Positions 47,378 to 57,228 of a DNA stretch of 64,000 bases are shown here, one piece after another. Position numbers and translations under genes: made by a program. A model generated the notes under the pieces. The model was not told the DNA's origin. It saw nothing but the letters and a program-made list of their open reading frames with translations, and made no database searches. The DNA comes from Paenibacillus barcinonensis (GTDB taxonomy: Bacteria; Bacillota; Bacilli; Paenibacillales; Paenibacillaceae). Position 1 is the first letter of the stretch, and each line of letters opens with the position of its first letter. Location: assembly GCF_003217495.1 (NCBI RefSeq), contig NZ_QJSW01000002.1, positions 420,296-484,295 on the forward strand, in the 5' to 3' direction.

Positions 47378-49663
47378 TTATTTTTCAGCTGGCAGTGGTG
47401 TAAATAGAATGTTGACCGGCAAGTTACTTCCCGGTGCAGCAGAGAAAATAATCGTCACACTTTCACCATAAGAACCTGTGCGATACAGTACACCTTGCTC
47501 GTTCGGCGCGCTCAGGGAGCGGCTGTCATTCGACAGCTGTACCAGCTGTCCGTTCACCAGTGCTGAGCCATAATACTTGCCTCCACGCGGATTAAACGAA
47601 ATCAGTGTACGCGGAGCAACATTGTTCAGGGTGATTTTGTACAGCACACCGAAGTTACCCGCGTTAGAAGCGCTTGTGAAGGCCATCGGATCAGTACCGT
47701 CAAGGTTCGGATCACTTGCATTATCTCCTAATGGAAGACGTGCAGGCTTGGAACCTACCTCCTGATCATACGTGATGATTCGCGTTGCATTCGGGTACGT
47801 TCCACGGTTATGAACGCCGTCGCGATCCAGAACAGGCAAGGATGACAATACAGCCATCGGGTCCTTGTTCTCTTCGATCATCACGATGTTGTAATCGAGG
47901 GTGTAGTCACTGAATGCGTCCGAATACAGGGAGATAACCTGTCCTTCTTTCATCGGAGTAGCGCTCAGTTCAGTCAGGATCAATTTGCTTTCACCAGGCT
48001 GGATGTACACTCTCTTCTGATCTGCACCAGTCTGAATGGATTTGAACCATTTATCAATGGACAATTTACCCGCTACTGTAGCAAAAGGTGTTGGTCCTGC
48101 AAAGCCCATATTTTGCTGTTCAAATACAGCTGTGTAAGGATTGTTATTGGTTGCAACCACATACATTTTTACTCTTTTTCCCGTATTGTTGACATGGTGA
48201 ATCATGAAGCGTGTCTGTCCAAAGGAGGATTCCTTATAGACGATACCTTCCTGATTAACGGTTTCAGGGCTGTTACTGCGAATCAGCAGACTTGGCTCAT
48301 CTGTATACGTAAAGGCTACCTTTTCCATTGCCGGGACTTCTCCGCCATTAAAGGTGAATTTGTCGCCTACCGGTGTGAACAGCTGATTGAAATCAGACAG
48401 CGTGTAGAGCGTTTCACCTGTAATCATGATGGTTTTGGTGTAGGTATCGCTAAGGCCGTGTTTGTCTGTAACGGTAAGAGATACCGTCTTAGGTCCTGGG
48501 ATGAAAAAGGCAAGTGAGTTGTTATCCCATTCTCTTTTTTCAATAGCATTTTCATCATCTGTGCTTTGGTCAACATAAGTGATCTTTTCACCCATCTTGT
48601 ACTCTTCCTTGTCCGTTGTAAACATAGCTACCGGCGGAAGGTTAGGACGCTCTACTTTGATCGTGAGCGTGAACGGATTACTCCACTGACCGCTGGAGTC
48701 TTGCACTGTGTATGTGACCGTATACACTCCTGGCTGATCAAAGGAATCCTGACGCCCAGTCCATTGCTCATTTACAATAGGAAGGCCGCTTGGGGAGCTG
48801 TTTTTCGTTGTGTAGATCACTTGATCCCCTGCAAAAATTTCTTTCTGAACAGTAAAGCTGGCTATCGGCTTCGTGTTCAGTTTCAATACCACCGTCTTGG
48901 CCGATTGATTAACGGTATAAGTGATGTTCAATGCTTGAGTGATTGACGTCAGTGGAATCATGAACGTGTTTTTCTCCTGGTATGCAGGACCTTTCATCGT
49001 TCTGGATTGACCATTGACGGTGTACACATTACTGTTCGTTTTGAAGCGAAGTTCGTCCGTACCACTAATAATAATGGTTTCTTTGGTCTTGTTATCGTAT
49101 TTCACATTATACCCAACCCGGTCCACCAGTGCGCGAATGGCTACATACGATACACCATTTTTCACGGCCATTGGCTGTCCAGCGAGATAGGTTTTTCCAT
49201 CCTGAACCATTTTATTGCTGTTCATGTACAGTGTCAGGTCTCCGCCGGAGCCTGCTGTTGCAGATTGTGTACCTGTCGTTGGCTGCACAGCTTCAGCAGG
49301 TTCAGGTGACGAGCCCTCTTCCTTCGTTCCCTGCTCTCCGCCGGTTCCATTCTCAGGGGTAACAGGTGCAGCTTCCGTTGCGGAAGGAACTGATGTTTCA
49401 GGCTTTGTCTCTATGGCAGTTCCATTGTTGGCAGGTTGTGTATTGCTTGATGGATTGGTTGTTTGTTCACCTGCTGCACCCGATTTCACTTCGGACTCAG
49501 CAATCGGCTGTTCTTTTTTCACAACCTCGACGGATTTCACTTTAGCGATATTCACTGGTGCCGTTTCATTCGAATCAGCCGCCTGTGCATTCGCAGGAAT
49601 CACTGCAAAGGCCTGAAATACAGCAAAAGCGGTAAGTATGGACAATCTTTTCTTCAAATTCAT
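47378..49663 (-). CDS. secreted surface protein with stalk and PKD-like domains
   Basis: 761 residues. Signal peptide (LSILTAFAVFQAFAVIPANAQA), a low-complexity Thr/Glu/Ala/Pro-rich linker (about 30-145), a copper-amine-oxidase-N-like stalk domain (about 146-260: VSYVAIRALVDRVGYNV, MIPLTSITQALNITY), two PKD/Ig-like modules (about 265-415, each with a QSTDDENAIEKREWD or TVQDSSGQWSNPFTLTI type core), then about 340 unassigned beta-rich residues. No sortase motif. Probable wall-associated or exported protein; ligand unknown. Confidence 0.8.
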   Translation of the reverse strand: MNLKKRLSILTAFAVFQAFAVIPANAQAADSNETAPVNIAKVKSVEVVKKEQPIAESEVKSGAAGEQTTNPSSNTQPANNGTAIETKPETSVPSATEAAPVTPENGTGGEQGTKEEGSSPEPAEAVQPTTGTQSATAGSGGDLTLYMNSNKMVQDGKTYLAGQPMAVKNGVSYVAIRALVDRVGYNVKYDNKTKETIIISGTDELRFKTNSNVYTVNGQSRTMKGPAYQEKNTFMIPLTSITQALNITYTVNQSAKTVVLKLNTKPIASFTVQKEIFAGDQVIYTTKNSSPSGLPIVNEQWTGRQDSFDQPGVYTVTYTVQDSSGQWSNPFTLTIKVERPNLPPVAMFTTDKEEYKMGEKITYVDQSTDDENAIEKREWDNNSLAFFIPGPKTVSLTVTDKHGLSDTYTKTIMITGETLYTLSDFNQLFTPVGDKFTFNGGEVPAMEKVAFTYTDEPSLLIRSNSPETVNQEGIVYKESSFGQTRFMIHHVNNTGKRVKMYVVATNNNPYTAVFEQQNMGFAGPTPFATVAGKLSIDKWFKSIQTGADQKRVYIQPGESKLILTELSATPMKEGQVISLYSDAFSDYTLDYNIVMIEENKDPMAVLSSLPVLDRDGVHNRGTYPNATRIITYDQEVGSKPARLPLGDNASDPNLDGTDPMAFTSASNAGNFGVLYKITLNNVAPRTLISFNPRGGKYYGSALVNGQLVQLSNDSRSLSAPNEQGVLYRTGSYGESVTIIFSAAPGSNLPVNILFTPLPAEK

Positions 49664-49862
49664 TCTTTGTCTTTGGCTCCTTCTGCTCCCATTTATTAAT
49701 ATCCCCTCTAAAAGTCATATGATTAGACGCTCAGAAACGGGAAAAGTTGCTAAAAACATTAAATTACAATTGTAAATTTTATATAGAAGTGAAAAACTAT
49801 GAAAATAGTGATCTGTTAATCTGGACAACCTCCATTCGACAATATAAGTAAGCACGCAAATG

Positions 49863-49903
49863 AAAAGCAGCCCTCACGAAACGATGTTCGTAAAGACTGC
49901 TTG
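49863..49903 (-). terminator. terminator of pflA
   Basis: AAGCAG (49865-49870) with CTGCTT (49897-49902) and an inner ACGAA/TTCGT stem; TTTTC on the minus strand. Confidence 0.7.
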
Positions 49904-49946
49904 GTATGTGTTCAAGCCATGGCTGTTATATTAAAATAGTTCTGCT

Positions 49947-50699
49947 TTAATTCCCTGAGCATGTTATACCTGCTGTTTCCGCACGCCCTTGCTCAATCAA
50001 CCGGTATGCCCGCTGTACTTCTTCTTCGGTAGGGGAAGGAACGCCATCCAGCGGATAGACCTTGCCCAGTGCTTCCCATTTATATATGCCCATCTGATGA
50101 TAAGGGAGAATTTCGAATTTCTCCACCCCGTTCAGCGTTCCAATAAAACGTCCCAGGTCCAGCAGATCCTGCTCCTGATCATGAATGCCAGGCACATATA
50201 CATGTCTGATCCACATTTTTCGACCATGTTCAGATAACCATTTCGCTGTTTTTAATGTACGTTCATTGGATTTACCCGTTAGCTTGATATGCTTCTCATC
50301 ATCAATATGCTTCAAATCCAGCAGTACAAGGTCTGTGTTGTCCAGCAGCTCATGAATTCGCTCAGGTTCGTTAAAGCCGTTGCTGTCCAGCGTAGTATGA
50401 AGTCCCCAGCGACGTTTAACCTCACTGAACACCTCTGCCACAAAATGTGCCTGGAGTGTCGGTTCACCGCCAGAAACGGTAAGTCCCCCGCCCGAGCTTC
50501 GGTAGTAGGAGAGATACGGCTCAATCTCGGCCAGTACCTCCTCCAGGTTCATCTCTTTCCCGCCATCCAGTGCCCACGTGTCAGGATTATGACAATACTG
50601 GCATTTAAGCAGGCATCCTTGCATAAAAAGCACAAAGCGGATGCCAGGGCCGTCAACCGTCCCGAAAGTTTCGAGTGAATGAATATGTCCTTTAACCAT
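49947..50699 (-). CDS. pflA: pyruvate formate-lyase activating enzyme
   Basis: Radical SAM enzyme, 250 residues. Cluster motif CLLKCQYC (Cx3Cx2C), after SLETFGTVDGPGIRFVLFMQG. Forms the glycyl radical on PflB anaerobically. ATG 50699 with AGGAAGAGG; the frame to 50726 is rejected. Follows pflB by 79 bases, same operon. Confidence 0.96.
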   Translation of the reverse strand: MVKGHIHSLETFGTVDGPGIRFVLFMQGCLLKCQYCHNPDTWALDGGKEMNLEEVLAEIEPYLSYYRSSGGGLTVSGGEPTLQAHFVAEVFSEVKRRWGLHTTLDSNGFNEPERIHELLDNTDLVLLDLKHIDDEKHIKLTGKSNERTLKTAKWLSEHGRKMWIRHVYVPGIHDQEQDLLDLGRFIGTLNGVEKFEILPYHQMGIYKWEALGKVYPLDGVPSPTEEEVQRAYRLIEQGRAETAGITCSGN

Positions 50700-50778
50700 G
50701 CTGCCTCTTCCTTTCTGTACCCGCATCCGCCATGCGTTTTTATTTTAAAGCCAGAATACCTTTTTATCCAAGGACAGC

Positions 50779-53037
50779 TTACATCGAACCGTGGAATGTA
50801 CGGTTAATGACATCGAGTTGTTGCTCGCGTGTCAGTTTAATGAAGTTTACTGCGTAGCCGGATACCCGTACGGTCAGTTGTGGATAATTTTCCGGATGAT
50901 CCATCGCATCAATCAGCTGCTGACGATCAAACACGTTTACGTTCAGGTGATGCGCATTTTGACCAAAGTATCCATCCATCATTGCAGTCAGATTGGACTT
51001 GCGTGTTGCATCTTCTTTACCCAGTGCTTTTGGCACGATGGAGAAGGTGTTGGAGATACCATCCAGGCTGTGTTCATAAGGCAGTTTCGCTACAGAGCCG
51101 AGGGATGCCAGTGCACCTTTTTTGTCACGACCATGCATTGGATTTGCCCCTGGTGCAAACGGTTCGCCTGCTTTACGTCCATCTGGCGTTGTTCCTGTTT
51201 TCTTACCATATACCACGTTAGAAGTAATGGTCAGTACAGATTGTGTTGGCATTGCGTTACGATATGCTTTGTGCTTGCGAATCATACCCATGAAGGTTTC
51301 CACCAGTTCAACAGCAATGTTGTCTACACTGTCATCGTTGTTACCGTAGCAAGGGAATTCACCTTCGATTTCAAAGTCAACCGCGATGCCTTGTTCGTTG
51401 CGAATCGGTTTAACTTTGGCATATTTAATAGCACTGAGTGAGTCAGCCGCAACCGAAAGTCCGGCAATACCGCAAGCCATGGTGCGCAGAATATCACGGT
51501 CATGAAGTGCCATTTCGATCCGTTCGTAGCTGTATTTATCATGCATGTAGTGGATCACGTTCAGTGTATTCATATACAGTTTAGCCAGCCACTCCATCAT
51601 CGGTTTGAAGCGTTTCATGACCTCATTGTAATCCAGCACTTCACTTGTAATGGCAGGGTACTCTGGACCAACCTGTGCTCCTGATTTTTCATCACGACCA
51701 CCGTTGATTGCGTACAGCAAAGCTTTGGCCAAGTTGGCACGTGCACCGAAGAACTGCATTTGTTTACCGATCTTCATCGCGGATACACAGCATGCAATAC
51801 CATAATCGTCACCGTAGATCGGACGCATCAGATCATCATTTTCATACTGAATGGAGCTGGTTTCAATGGACACTTTACTGCAGTATTCTTTGAAGGCTTC
51901 TGGCAGCTTGGTAGACCACAGTACGGTCAGGTTTGGCTCCGGTGCAGGGCCCAGATTGTGCAGTGTGTGCAGGAAACGGAAGCTGTTTTTGGTTACGCGT
52001 GTTTCACCATTAACAGACATTCCCCCAATGGACTCGGTTACCCATGTTGGGTCACCACTGAACAATTCATTGTAATCCGGTGTACGCAGGAATTTCACAA
52101 TCCGCAGTTTCATAACAAAGTGGTCAACCAGTTCCTGAGCCTGTTCCTCTGTCAGAACACCTTCTTGCAGATCACGTTCAATGTAGATATCCAGGAAGGA
52201 GGATACACGTCCAAGGGACATCGCCGCACCGTTCTGTTCTTTGATTGCCGCGAGGTAACCGAAGTACAGCCATTGGAATGCTTCCTTCGCTGTTGTTGCT
52301 GGCAAGGAAATGTCGAAGCCATGCATTTCACCCAGTTGTTTCAGCTCTTGCAATGCACGAATCTGTTCAGACACTTCTTCGCGCAGACGAATTACATCTT
52401 CGTCAATGACATCCACTTCAAGTGCATTGAGCTCGCCTTTTTTGTGACGAATCAGGAAATCTACCCCGTACAACGCTACCCGGCGATAGTCACCAATGAT
52501 CCGGCCGCGGCCGTAAGCATCTGGCAGACCTGTAATGATCCCTGCTTTACGTGCTGCACGCATCTCTGAAGTGTAAGCGTCGAACACACCTTGGTTATGC
52601 GTTTTGCGAATGTTTGTAAATATATCAATGACACCTTGAGGCATTTCAAAACCGTATGCTTCACATGCGTCAATCATCATACGAATTCCGCCGAATGGCT
52701 GAATGGAGCGTTTGAATGGTGCGTCTGTTTGAACACCTACAATCTGCTCTTTGGACTGGTCCAGATAACCCGGCTGATGAGAAGTGATGGTGGAAGGTGT
52801 GTTTACATCCACATCTAACACTCCGCCGTTATCCCGCTCTTTTTTGGTCAAATCCGAGACGATATCCCACAATTCTTTGGTATTCTGGGTAGCGCCTGCG
52901 AGGAAAGACTCATCTCCGTAATAAGGAGACAGGTTGTGTACCAGAAAATCATTCACATCTACGGTCTTGGTCCATGTTCCTTTAGTAAAGTTTCTCCAGC
53001 CTGTTTGTTGTTTGACATCTTTTTCGATCACCGACAT
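50779..53037 (-). CDS. pflB: formate acetyltransferase (pyruvate formate-lyase)
   Basis: 752 residues. Pyruvate + CoA to acetyl-CoA + formate under anoxia. Adjacent catalytic cysteines in [11 protein letters not shown] and glycyl-radical Gly727 in RVSGYAV. ATG 53037 after GCGGAGGGA. The promoter has an Fnr box at -41.5 and a Rex-like site in the leader. Confidence 0.97.
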   Translation of the reverse strand: MSVIEKDVKQQTGWRNFTKGTWTKTVDVNDFLVHNLSPYYGDESFLAGATQNTKELWDIVSDLTKKERDNGGVLDVDVNTPSTITSHQPGYLDQSKEQIVGVQTDAPFKRSIQPFGGIRMMIDACEAYGFEMPQGVIDIFTNIRKTHNQGVFDAYTSEMRAARKAGIITGLPDAYGRGRIIGDYRRVALYGVDFLIRHKKGELNALEVDVIDEDVIRLREEVSEQIRALQELKQLGEMHGFDISLPATTAKEAFQWLYFGYLAAIKEQNGAAMSLGRVSSFLDIYIERDLQEGVLTEEQAQELVDHFVMKLRIVKFLRTPDYNELFSGDPTWVTESIGGMSVNGETRVTKNSFRFLHTLHNLGPAPEPNLTVLWSTKLPEAFKEYCSKVSIETSSIQYENDDLMRPIYGDDYGIACCVSAMKIGKQMQFFGARANLAKALLYAINGGRDEKSGAQVGPEYPAITSEVLDYNEVMKRFKPMMEWLAKLYMNTLNVIHYMHDKYSYERIEMALHDRDILRTMACGIAGLSVAADSLSAIKYAKVKPIRNEQGIAVDFEIEGEFPCYGNNDDSVDNIAVELVETFMGMIRKHKAYRNAMPTQSVLTITSNVVYGKKTGTTPDGRKAGEPFAPGANPMHGRDKKGALASLGSVAKLPYEHSLDGISNTFSIVPKALGKEDATRKSNLTAMMDGYFGQNAHHLNVNVFDRQQLIDAMDHPENYPQLTVRVSGYAVNFIKLTREQQLDVINRTFHGSM

Positions 53038-53121
53038 CTTAATCCCTCCGCTTTTTTGGATTTCTGGACACATCCTATTGTTGCAATGCTCGTATCATTA
53101 GGTGTCCAGATCCGCGATTGA

Positions 53122-53137
53122 TGTGAATTGTTTCACA
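53122..53137. promoter_or_regulatory. Rex-like / Fnr-like palindrome in the pflB leader
   Basis: TGTGAATTGTTTCACA fits TGTGA-N6-TCACA exactly, and also the Rex core TGTGAA-N4-TTCACA. It is downstream of the predicted start of transcription, which fits repression by Rex. Confidence 0.65.
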
Positions 53138-53204
53138 TAAGCCGGAACACGTTCTCTCTGGTTGGGAACCGGAACCGCGGAATGAATGTTTTTCTTACAT
53201 TTTC

Positions 53205-53247
53205 AGTATACGTCTTGGTGCTTTCATCATCTGTGATTTTTGTCACA
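53205..53247 (-). promoter_or_regulatory. Fnr-dependent pflB promoter
   Basis: Perfect Fnr box TGTGATTTTTGTCACA at 53232-53247. The -10 element TATACT is at 53205-53210, 29.5 bases from the box centre, placing Fnr at about -41.5 from the start near 53198. Confidence 0.78.
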
Positions 53248-53354
53248 AAGCCAGCAATATACGTCACTCTGGCTGGGCGCTGTCTTCATTGCACATAGGT
53301 TGGAGCTGAGTTCACACTAGGTCACTCCGCGGGCAGCACAACTTCCGATCGCTG

Positions 53355-53407
53355 TTATCCCCGGATTTTTTCGATTCACTTTTTCCAAAGTGAAAATCCG
53401 GGGATAA
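53355..53407. repeat. long perfect inverted repeat upstream of pflB
   Basis: TTATCCCCGGATTTT (53355-53369) and AAAATCCGGGGATAA (53393-53407), 15-bp perfect arms, with inner CACTTT/AAAGTG. It is followed by CGAACGCTCC, which resembles the start of the 109-bp unit. Confidence 0.8.
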
Positions 53408-53511
53408 AGGCGAACGCTCCGCTTCTCCAGTTTGTCCTGCCCGCTCCGTTATCGTGTGAACCTCTCTCGTGCAAACAGCCACCTCCCCCCTCGTTCCTCT
53501 TCCCTTTGGGA

Positions 53512-53542
53512 GTGGTTGCTCCGCTACGCTCGGAGCAACCAC
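53512..53542. repeat. 11-bp perfect inverted repeat
   Basis: GTGGTTGCTCC (53512-53522) and GGAGCAACCAC (53532-53542), 9-base loop, just before the tandem array. Confidence 0.75.
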
Positions 53543-53551
53543 GGACCTTTC

Positions 53552-54046
53552 GGAGGTTCCTGAAAAACGGATGCTCTGCTTCTCCGTTTTTCTGCCCATC
53601 TCTTGTGGATTGCTGTCTTTGATCCGCTGCGCGTGCTGTTCTTCGTGCGGGCCCGCGACTGAACGCTCCTGAAAAACGGATGCTCTGCTTCTCCGTTTTT
53701 CTGCCCATCTCTTGTGGATTGCTGTCTTTGATCCGCTGCGCGTGCTGTTCTTCGTGTGGGCCCGCGACTGAACGCTCCTGAAAAACGGATGCTTTGCTTC
53801 TCCGTTTTTCTGCCCAATCTCTTGTGGATTGCTGTCTTTGATCCGCTGCGCGTGCTGTTCTTCGTGCGGGCCCGCGACTGAACGCTCCTGAAAAACGGAT
53901 GCTCTGCTTCTCCGTTTTTCTGCCCATCTCTTGTGGATTGCTGTCTTTGATCCGCTGCGCGTGCTGTTCTTCGTGCGGGCCCGCGACTGAACGCTCCTGA
54001 AAAACGGGGGCTTTGCTTCTCCGTTTTTCTGCCCATCTCTTGTGGA
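53552..54046. repeat. 109-bp tandem repeat array, about 4.5 copies, each with a hairpin
   Basis: Units begin at 53552 (first bases diverged), 53661, 53770 (110 bp, one inserted A), 53880 and 53989 (partial, about 58 bp). They differ by only a few substitutions. Each unit holds GAAAAACGGA and TCCGTTTTTC, a perfect 10-bp stem with an 11-base loop that reads as a terminator on both strands. All three minus frames are open, but the period is not a multiple of three and no ribosome site precedes them, so I do not call genes. Confidence 0.9.
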
Positions 54047-54178
54047 GTTACTCCCCTTTCCCACCTCCTTCCTGCTTCTTTACTTTTCAGGCGACGATAC
54101 GGCAATCGGGGCTCCCCGGCCTGGGGAACCCTGTGTAATTGCCTCAACCTTCGTGGTTGATTTTATTTATGCTGCTTG

Positions 54179-56791
54179 TTATTCAAACTTGCCGTAGAAT
54201 GCGTTGCGGTACACATCAGCCAGCTCAGTCACCAGCGGCAGTTTTGGATTTGCTGTTGTACATTGGTCTTCGAAGGCACGATCTGCCAAGTAATCTACAC
54301 GCGATTCGAAGTCTTTAGCGTCAAATCCGATTTCCTGGAACGATTCTTCGATACCCAGCTTTTTGTTCAGATCGCGAATTGCTTTGATCAGGCTGTTTAC
54401 GCCTTCTTCTGTTGTGCGAGCAGGCAATCCGAGAATACGCGCGATTTCAGCGTAACGCTCATCGGCTACGAAGTGCGAATATTTAGGGAACGATGCAAAT
54501 TTCGTCGGTTTTTTCGCATTGTAGCGAATAACGTGTGGCATCAGGATTGCATTCGTACGACCGTGTGCAGTGTGGTACTGACCGCCCCATTTGTGCGCCA
54601 AGCTGTGGTTGATTCCCAAGAATGCGTTGGCAAAGGCCATACCAGCAATGGTCGAAGCATTATGCATTTTTTCGCGAGCCAGTTTATCCCCTTGCAGTGC
54701 CGATTGCTCCAGATATTGGAATACCAGTTGGATCGCTTTAATCGCCAAACCGTCAGTGTAGTCATTCGCCATGACGGACACATATGCTTCAATGGCGTGA
54801 GTCAGGACGTCCATCCCTGTATCAGCAACTGCTGTTCTTGGCAAGCTGTATACGAACTCAGGGTCCACAATTGCTACGTCTGGAGTCAGCTCATAGTCAG
54901 CCAGCGGATATTTGGTATTTCCTTGCTCTTTGTCAGTAATTACTGCGAACGATGTTACTTCGGAACCTGTACCCGATGTAGTCGGGATCGCAACAAATTT
55001 CGCTTTGATGCCGAGTTTTGGATATTTGTAGATCCGTTTGCGGATATCCATAAATTTTTGTTTCAGGTTGTTGAAATCCGTATCCGGATATTCATAGAAC
55101 AACCACATCGCTTTGGCAGCATCCATTGGTGATCCGCCACCGAGTGCGATAATACAGTCAGGCTGGAAGCGATCCATCATTGCTTTACCACGATCTACTG
55201 TTGTTGTTGATGGGTCTGGCTCAACTTCAGAGAATACTTCAATGGCAACCGGCGTTTGACGTTGACGCAGGTAGTGCTCTACTTTTTCAACATAACCGAG
55301 TTTCACCATCATGGCATCTGTAATAATGGCTACGCGAGTAATATCCGGCATTTTGGCAAGATATTGTGTTGCGCCTTTTTCGAAGTAAACTTTGTTCGGC
55401 ACTTTGAACCATTGCATATTCACAGTACGGCGAGCCACCCTTTTCACGTTGATTAAGTTTACAGCTGTAACGTTCGAAGAAGTTGAGTTGCGTCCATACG
55501 AGCCGCATCCAAGCGTCAATGATGGCATATTAGTATTGTAGATATCACCAATCGCTCCGTGTGTGGATGGGGAGTTCACGATAATCCGTCCAGTTTGCAG
55601 ACGATCTGCAAATTTATTGATCACTTCTTCATTGTTCGAGTGAATAACAGAGGAGTGACCCATACCGCCAAAGGCAACCACTTCTGCTGCACGCTCAATA
55701 CCGTCTTTAGCTGTTTTTACTTTGTAACAAGCGAGTACCGGGCTCAATTTCTCAGCAGATAACGGGAATTTAGTACCTACGCCTTCAATCTCGGCTACCA
55801 GAATTTTGGTACCTGCCGGTACTTCAATGCCGCACATTTTAGCAATGTTTACAGCGGACTGACCTACGATTGCCGGGTTAACTGCACATTTCTCTGCGTT
55901 GATCGCACCTGCTGTCAACTTGGCTGCTTCATCTTTGTTGACAAAGTAGCAACCATTCGCAATCATTTTCTTTTTCACTTGATCGAAGATTGGCTCTTCA
56001 ATAATTACCGCTTGTTCAGATGCACAGATCATACCGTTATCGAAGGATTTCGACAGGATCAAATCCGTTACTGCCTGATTGATATCTGCACTTTTCTCAA
56101 TAAAGCATGGTACGTTACCAGGTCCTACGCCGAGTGCCGGTTTACCGCAGCTGTACGCTGCACGAACCATTCCTGATCCACCTGTTGCCAGAATGAGCGC
56201 TACATCATTGTGATTCATCAGTGCGTTTGTGCGATCCATGGAAGGATCATCAATCCATTGAATACAGTCAGCTGGAGCACCGTGTTTCACAGCAGCTTCA
56301 AGCAAAATTTTCGCTGCCTCGCGGCTACAGTTCTGTGCAGATGGGTGGAAACCAAAGATGATCGGGTTACGTGTTTTGATCGCAATCAGTGCTTTGAACA
56401 TCGTTGTGGATGTTGGGTTCGTTACTGGTGTGATCCCCATGATGATGCCAACCGGCTCCGCAATTTTCTGGAAGCTGTCATACTCATTATCTTCAATAAC
56501 CCCTACTGTTTTTTCGTATTTAATGCTATTATAGATGTATTCTGTTGCAAAAATGTTTTTAGTGATTTTGTCTTCATATACACCGCGGCCTGTTTCTTCT
56601 ACGGCCATTTTGGCGAGCAGCATATGTTTATCCAGTCCCGCAAGCGCCATCGCTTGCACAATCCGGTCAATTTGTTCCTGATCCATGGACATGAATGCTG
56701 CATGTGCTTTGTTTGCTTTGTCAATTAACGTTTGAATATACTGACCTGCTGTCGGTTCTTTTACTGGGGCGACTTCATTCTTCACAGCCAT
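54179..56791 (-). CDS. adhE: bifunctional acetaldehyde-CoA / alcohol dehydrogenase
   Basis: 870 residues. Acetyl-CoA to acetaldehyde to ethanol, regenerating NAD+ in fermentation. N-terminal aldehyde dehydrogenase domain (about 1-440, catalytic Cys in [11 protein letters not shown]) fused to an iron-type alcohol dehydrogenase (about 455-870, [42 protein letters not shown]). ATG 56791 ([11 protein letters not shown]) with AGGAGG upstream. Complements PflB, which supplies acetyl-CoA. No obvious classical terminator before the tandem repeat array, whose hairpins may do that job. Confidence 0.97.
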   Translation of the reverse strand: MAVKNEVAPVKEPTAGQYIQTLIDKANKAHAAFMSMDQEQIDRIVQAMALAGLDKHMLLAKMAVEETGRGVYEDKITKNIFATEYIYNSIKYEKTVGVIEDNEYDSFQKIAEPVGIIMGITPVTNPTSTTMFKALIAIKTRNPIIFGFHPSAQNCSREAAKILLEAAVKHGAPADCIQWIDDPSMDRTNALMNHNDVALILATGGSGMVRAAYSCGKPALGVGPGNVPCFIEKSADINQAVTDLILSKSFDNGMICASEQAVIIEEPIFDQVKKKMIANGCYFVNKDEAAKLTAGAINAEKCAVNPAIVGQSAVNIAKMCGIEVPAGTKILVAEIEGVGTKFPLSAEKLSPVLACYKVKTAKDGIERAAEVVAFGGMGHSSVIHSNNEEVINKFADRLQTGRIIVNSPSTHGAIGDIYNTNMPSLTLGCGSYGRNSTSSNVTAVNLINVKRVARRTVNMQWFKVPNKVYFEKGATQYLAKMPDITRVAIITDAMMVKLGYVEKVEHYLRQRQTPVAIEVFSEVEPDPSTTTVDRGKAMMDRFQPDCIIALGGGSPMDAAKAMWLFYEYPDTDFNNLKQKFMDIRKRIYKYPKLGIKAKFVAIPTTSGTGSEVTSFAVITDKEQGNTKYPLADYELTPDVAIVDPEFVYSLPRTAVADTGMDVLTHAIEAYVSVMANDYTDGLAIKAIQLVFQYLEQSALQGDKLAREKMHNASTIAGMAFANAFLGINHSLAHKWGGQYHTAHGRTNAILMPHVIRYNAKKPTKFASFPKYSHFVADERYAEIARILGLPARTTEEGVNSLIKAIRDLNKKLGIEESFQEIGFDAKDFESRVDYLADRAFEDQCTTANPKLPLVTELADVYRNAFYGKFE

Positions 56792-56844
56792 CTCCCTCAT
56801 CCTCCTAAAGGTTCGTATTGTTTGTCTCTCTTCTTTACATGCAC

Positions 56845-56887
56845 ATCGTACCATGCGTAAAAGAATAAATATGTGATTTTTTTCACA
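56845..56887 (-). promoter_or_regulatory. Fnr-dependent adhE promoter
   Basis: Perfect Fnr box TGTGATTTTTTTCACA at 56872-56887, with a -10-like TACGAT at 56845-56850. The spacing (29.5 bases centre to -10) is identical to that at pflB. Confidence 0.75.
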
Positions 56888-56999
56888 AAGTATAACAAAT
56901 TTTATTTAAGTTTTTAACATCCTCCGGCAAGGCGTTCCCCCTGCCATTTTGCTTTCTATTTTAAATATAGTGCCGTCAAACCCATGCTTCCCTTTCGAA

Positions 57000-57015
57000 A
57001 GTGAATTTAATCACA
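57000..57015. promoter_or_regulatory. near-perfect Fnr box upstream of fnr
   Basis: AGTGAATTTAATCACA differs from TGTGA-N6-TCACA at the first base only. The only clear -10 toward fnr is TATACT at 57077-57082, putting the box near -81.5, or it acts as an upstream site. Confidence 0.55.
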
Positions 57016-57228
57016 ATGTTTGAAATTTCGCCATTTTTGCAGGCTTTCCATGCCCCTCAAACCGCAGGATTAGGTATATACTGAACTTAAAAATTGAACC
57101 ACCGCAATTTGTACCGTACCTCCACACGGCCGAGATGACCAGATCAGGATGGCACAGCTTGCGGCAAACCACGGGGCTGTTTTTGTTAAAAGGATAGCCG
57201 TCCGATGGATACAAAGGGGAGAGAACGT

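Noticed and set aside
53552..54046. CRISPR array
   Set aside because: Contiguous tandem units without spacers; the period and hairpin do not fit CRISPR.
53312..54147. Three overlapping minus-strand ORFs of 183-250 codons
   Set aside because: They are reading frames of the 109-bp repeat array in all three phases, with no ribosome site.
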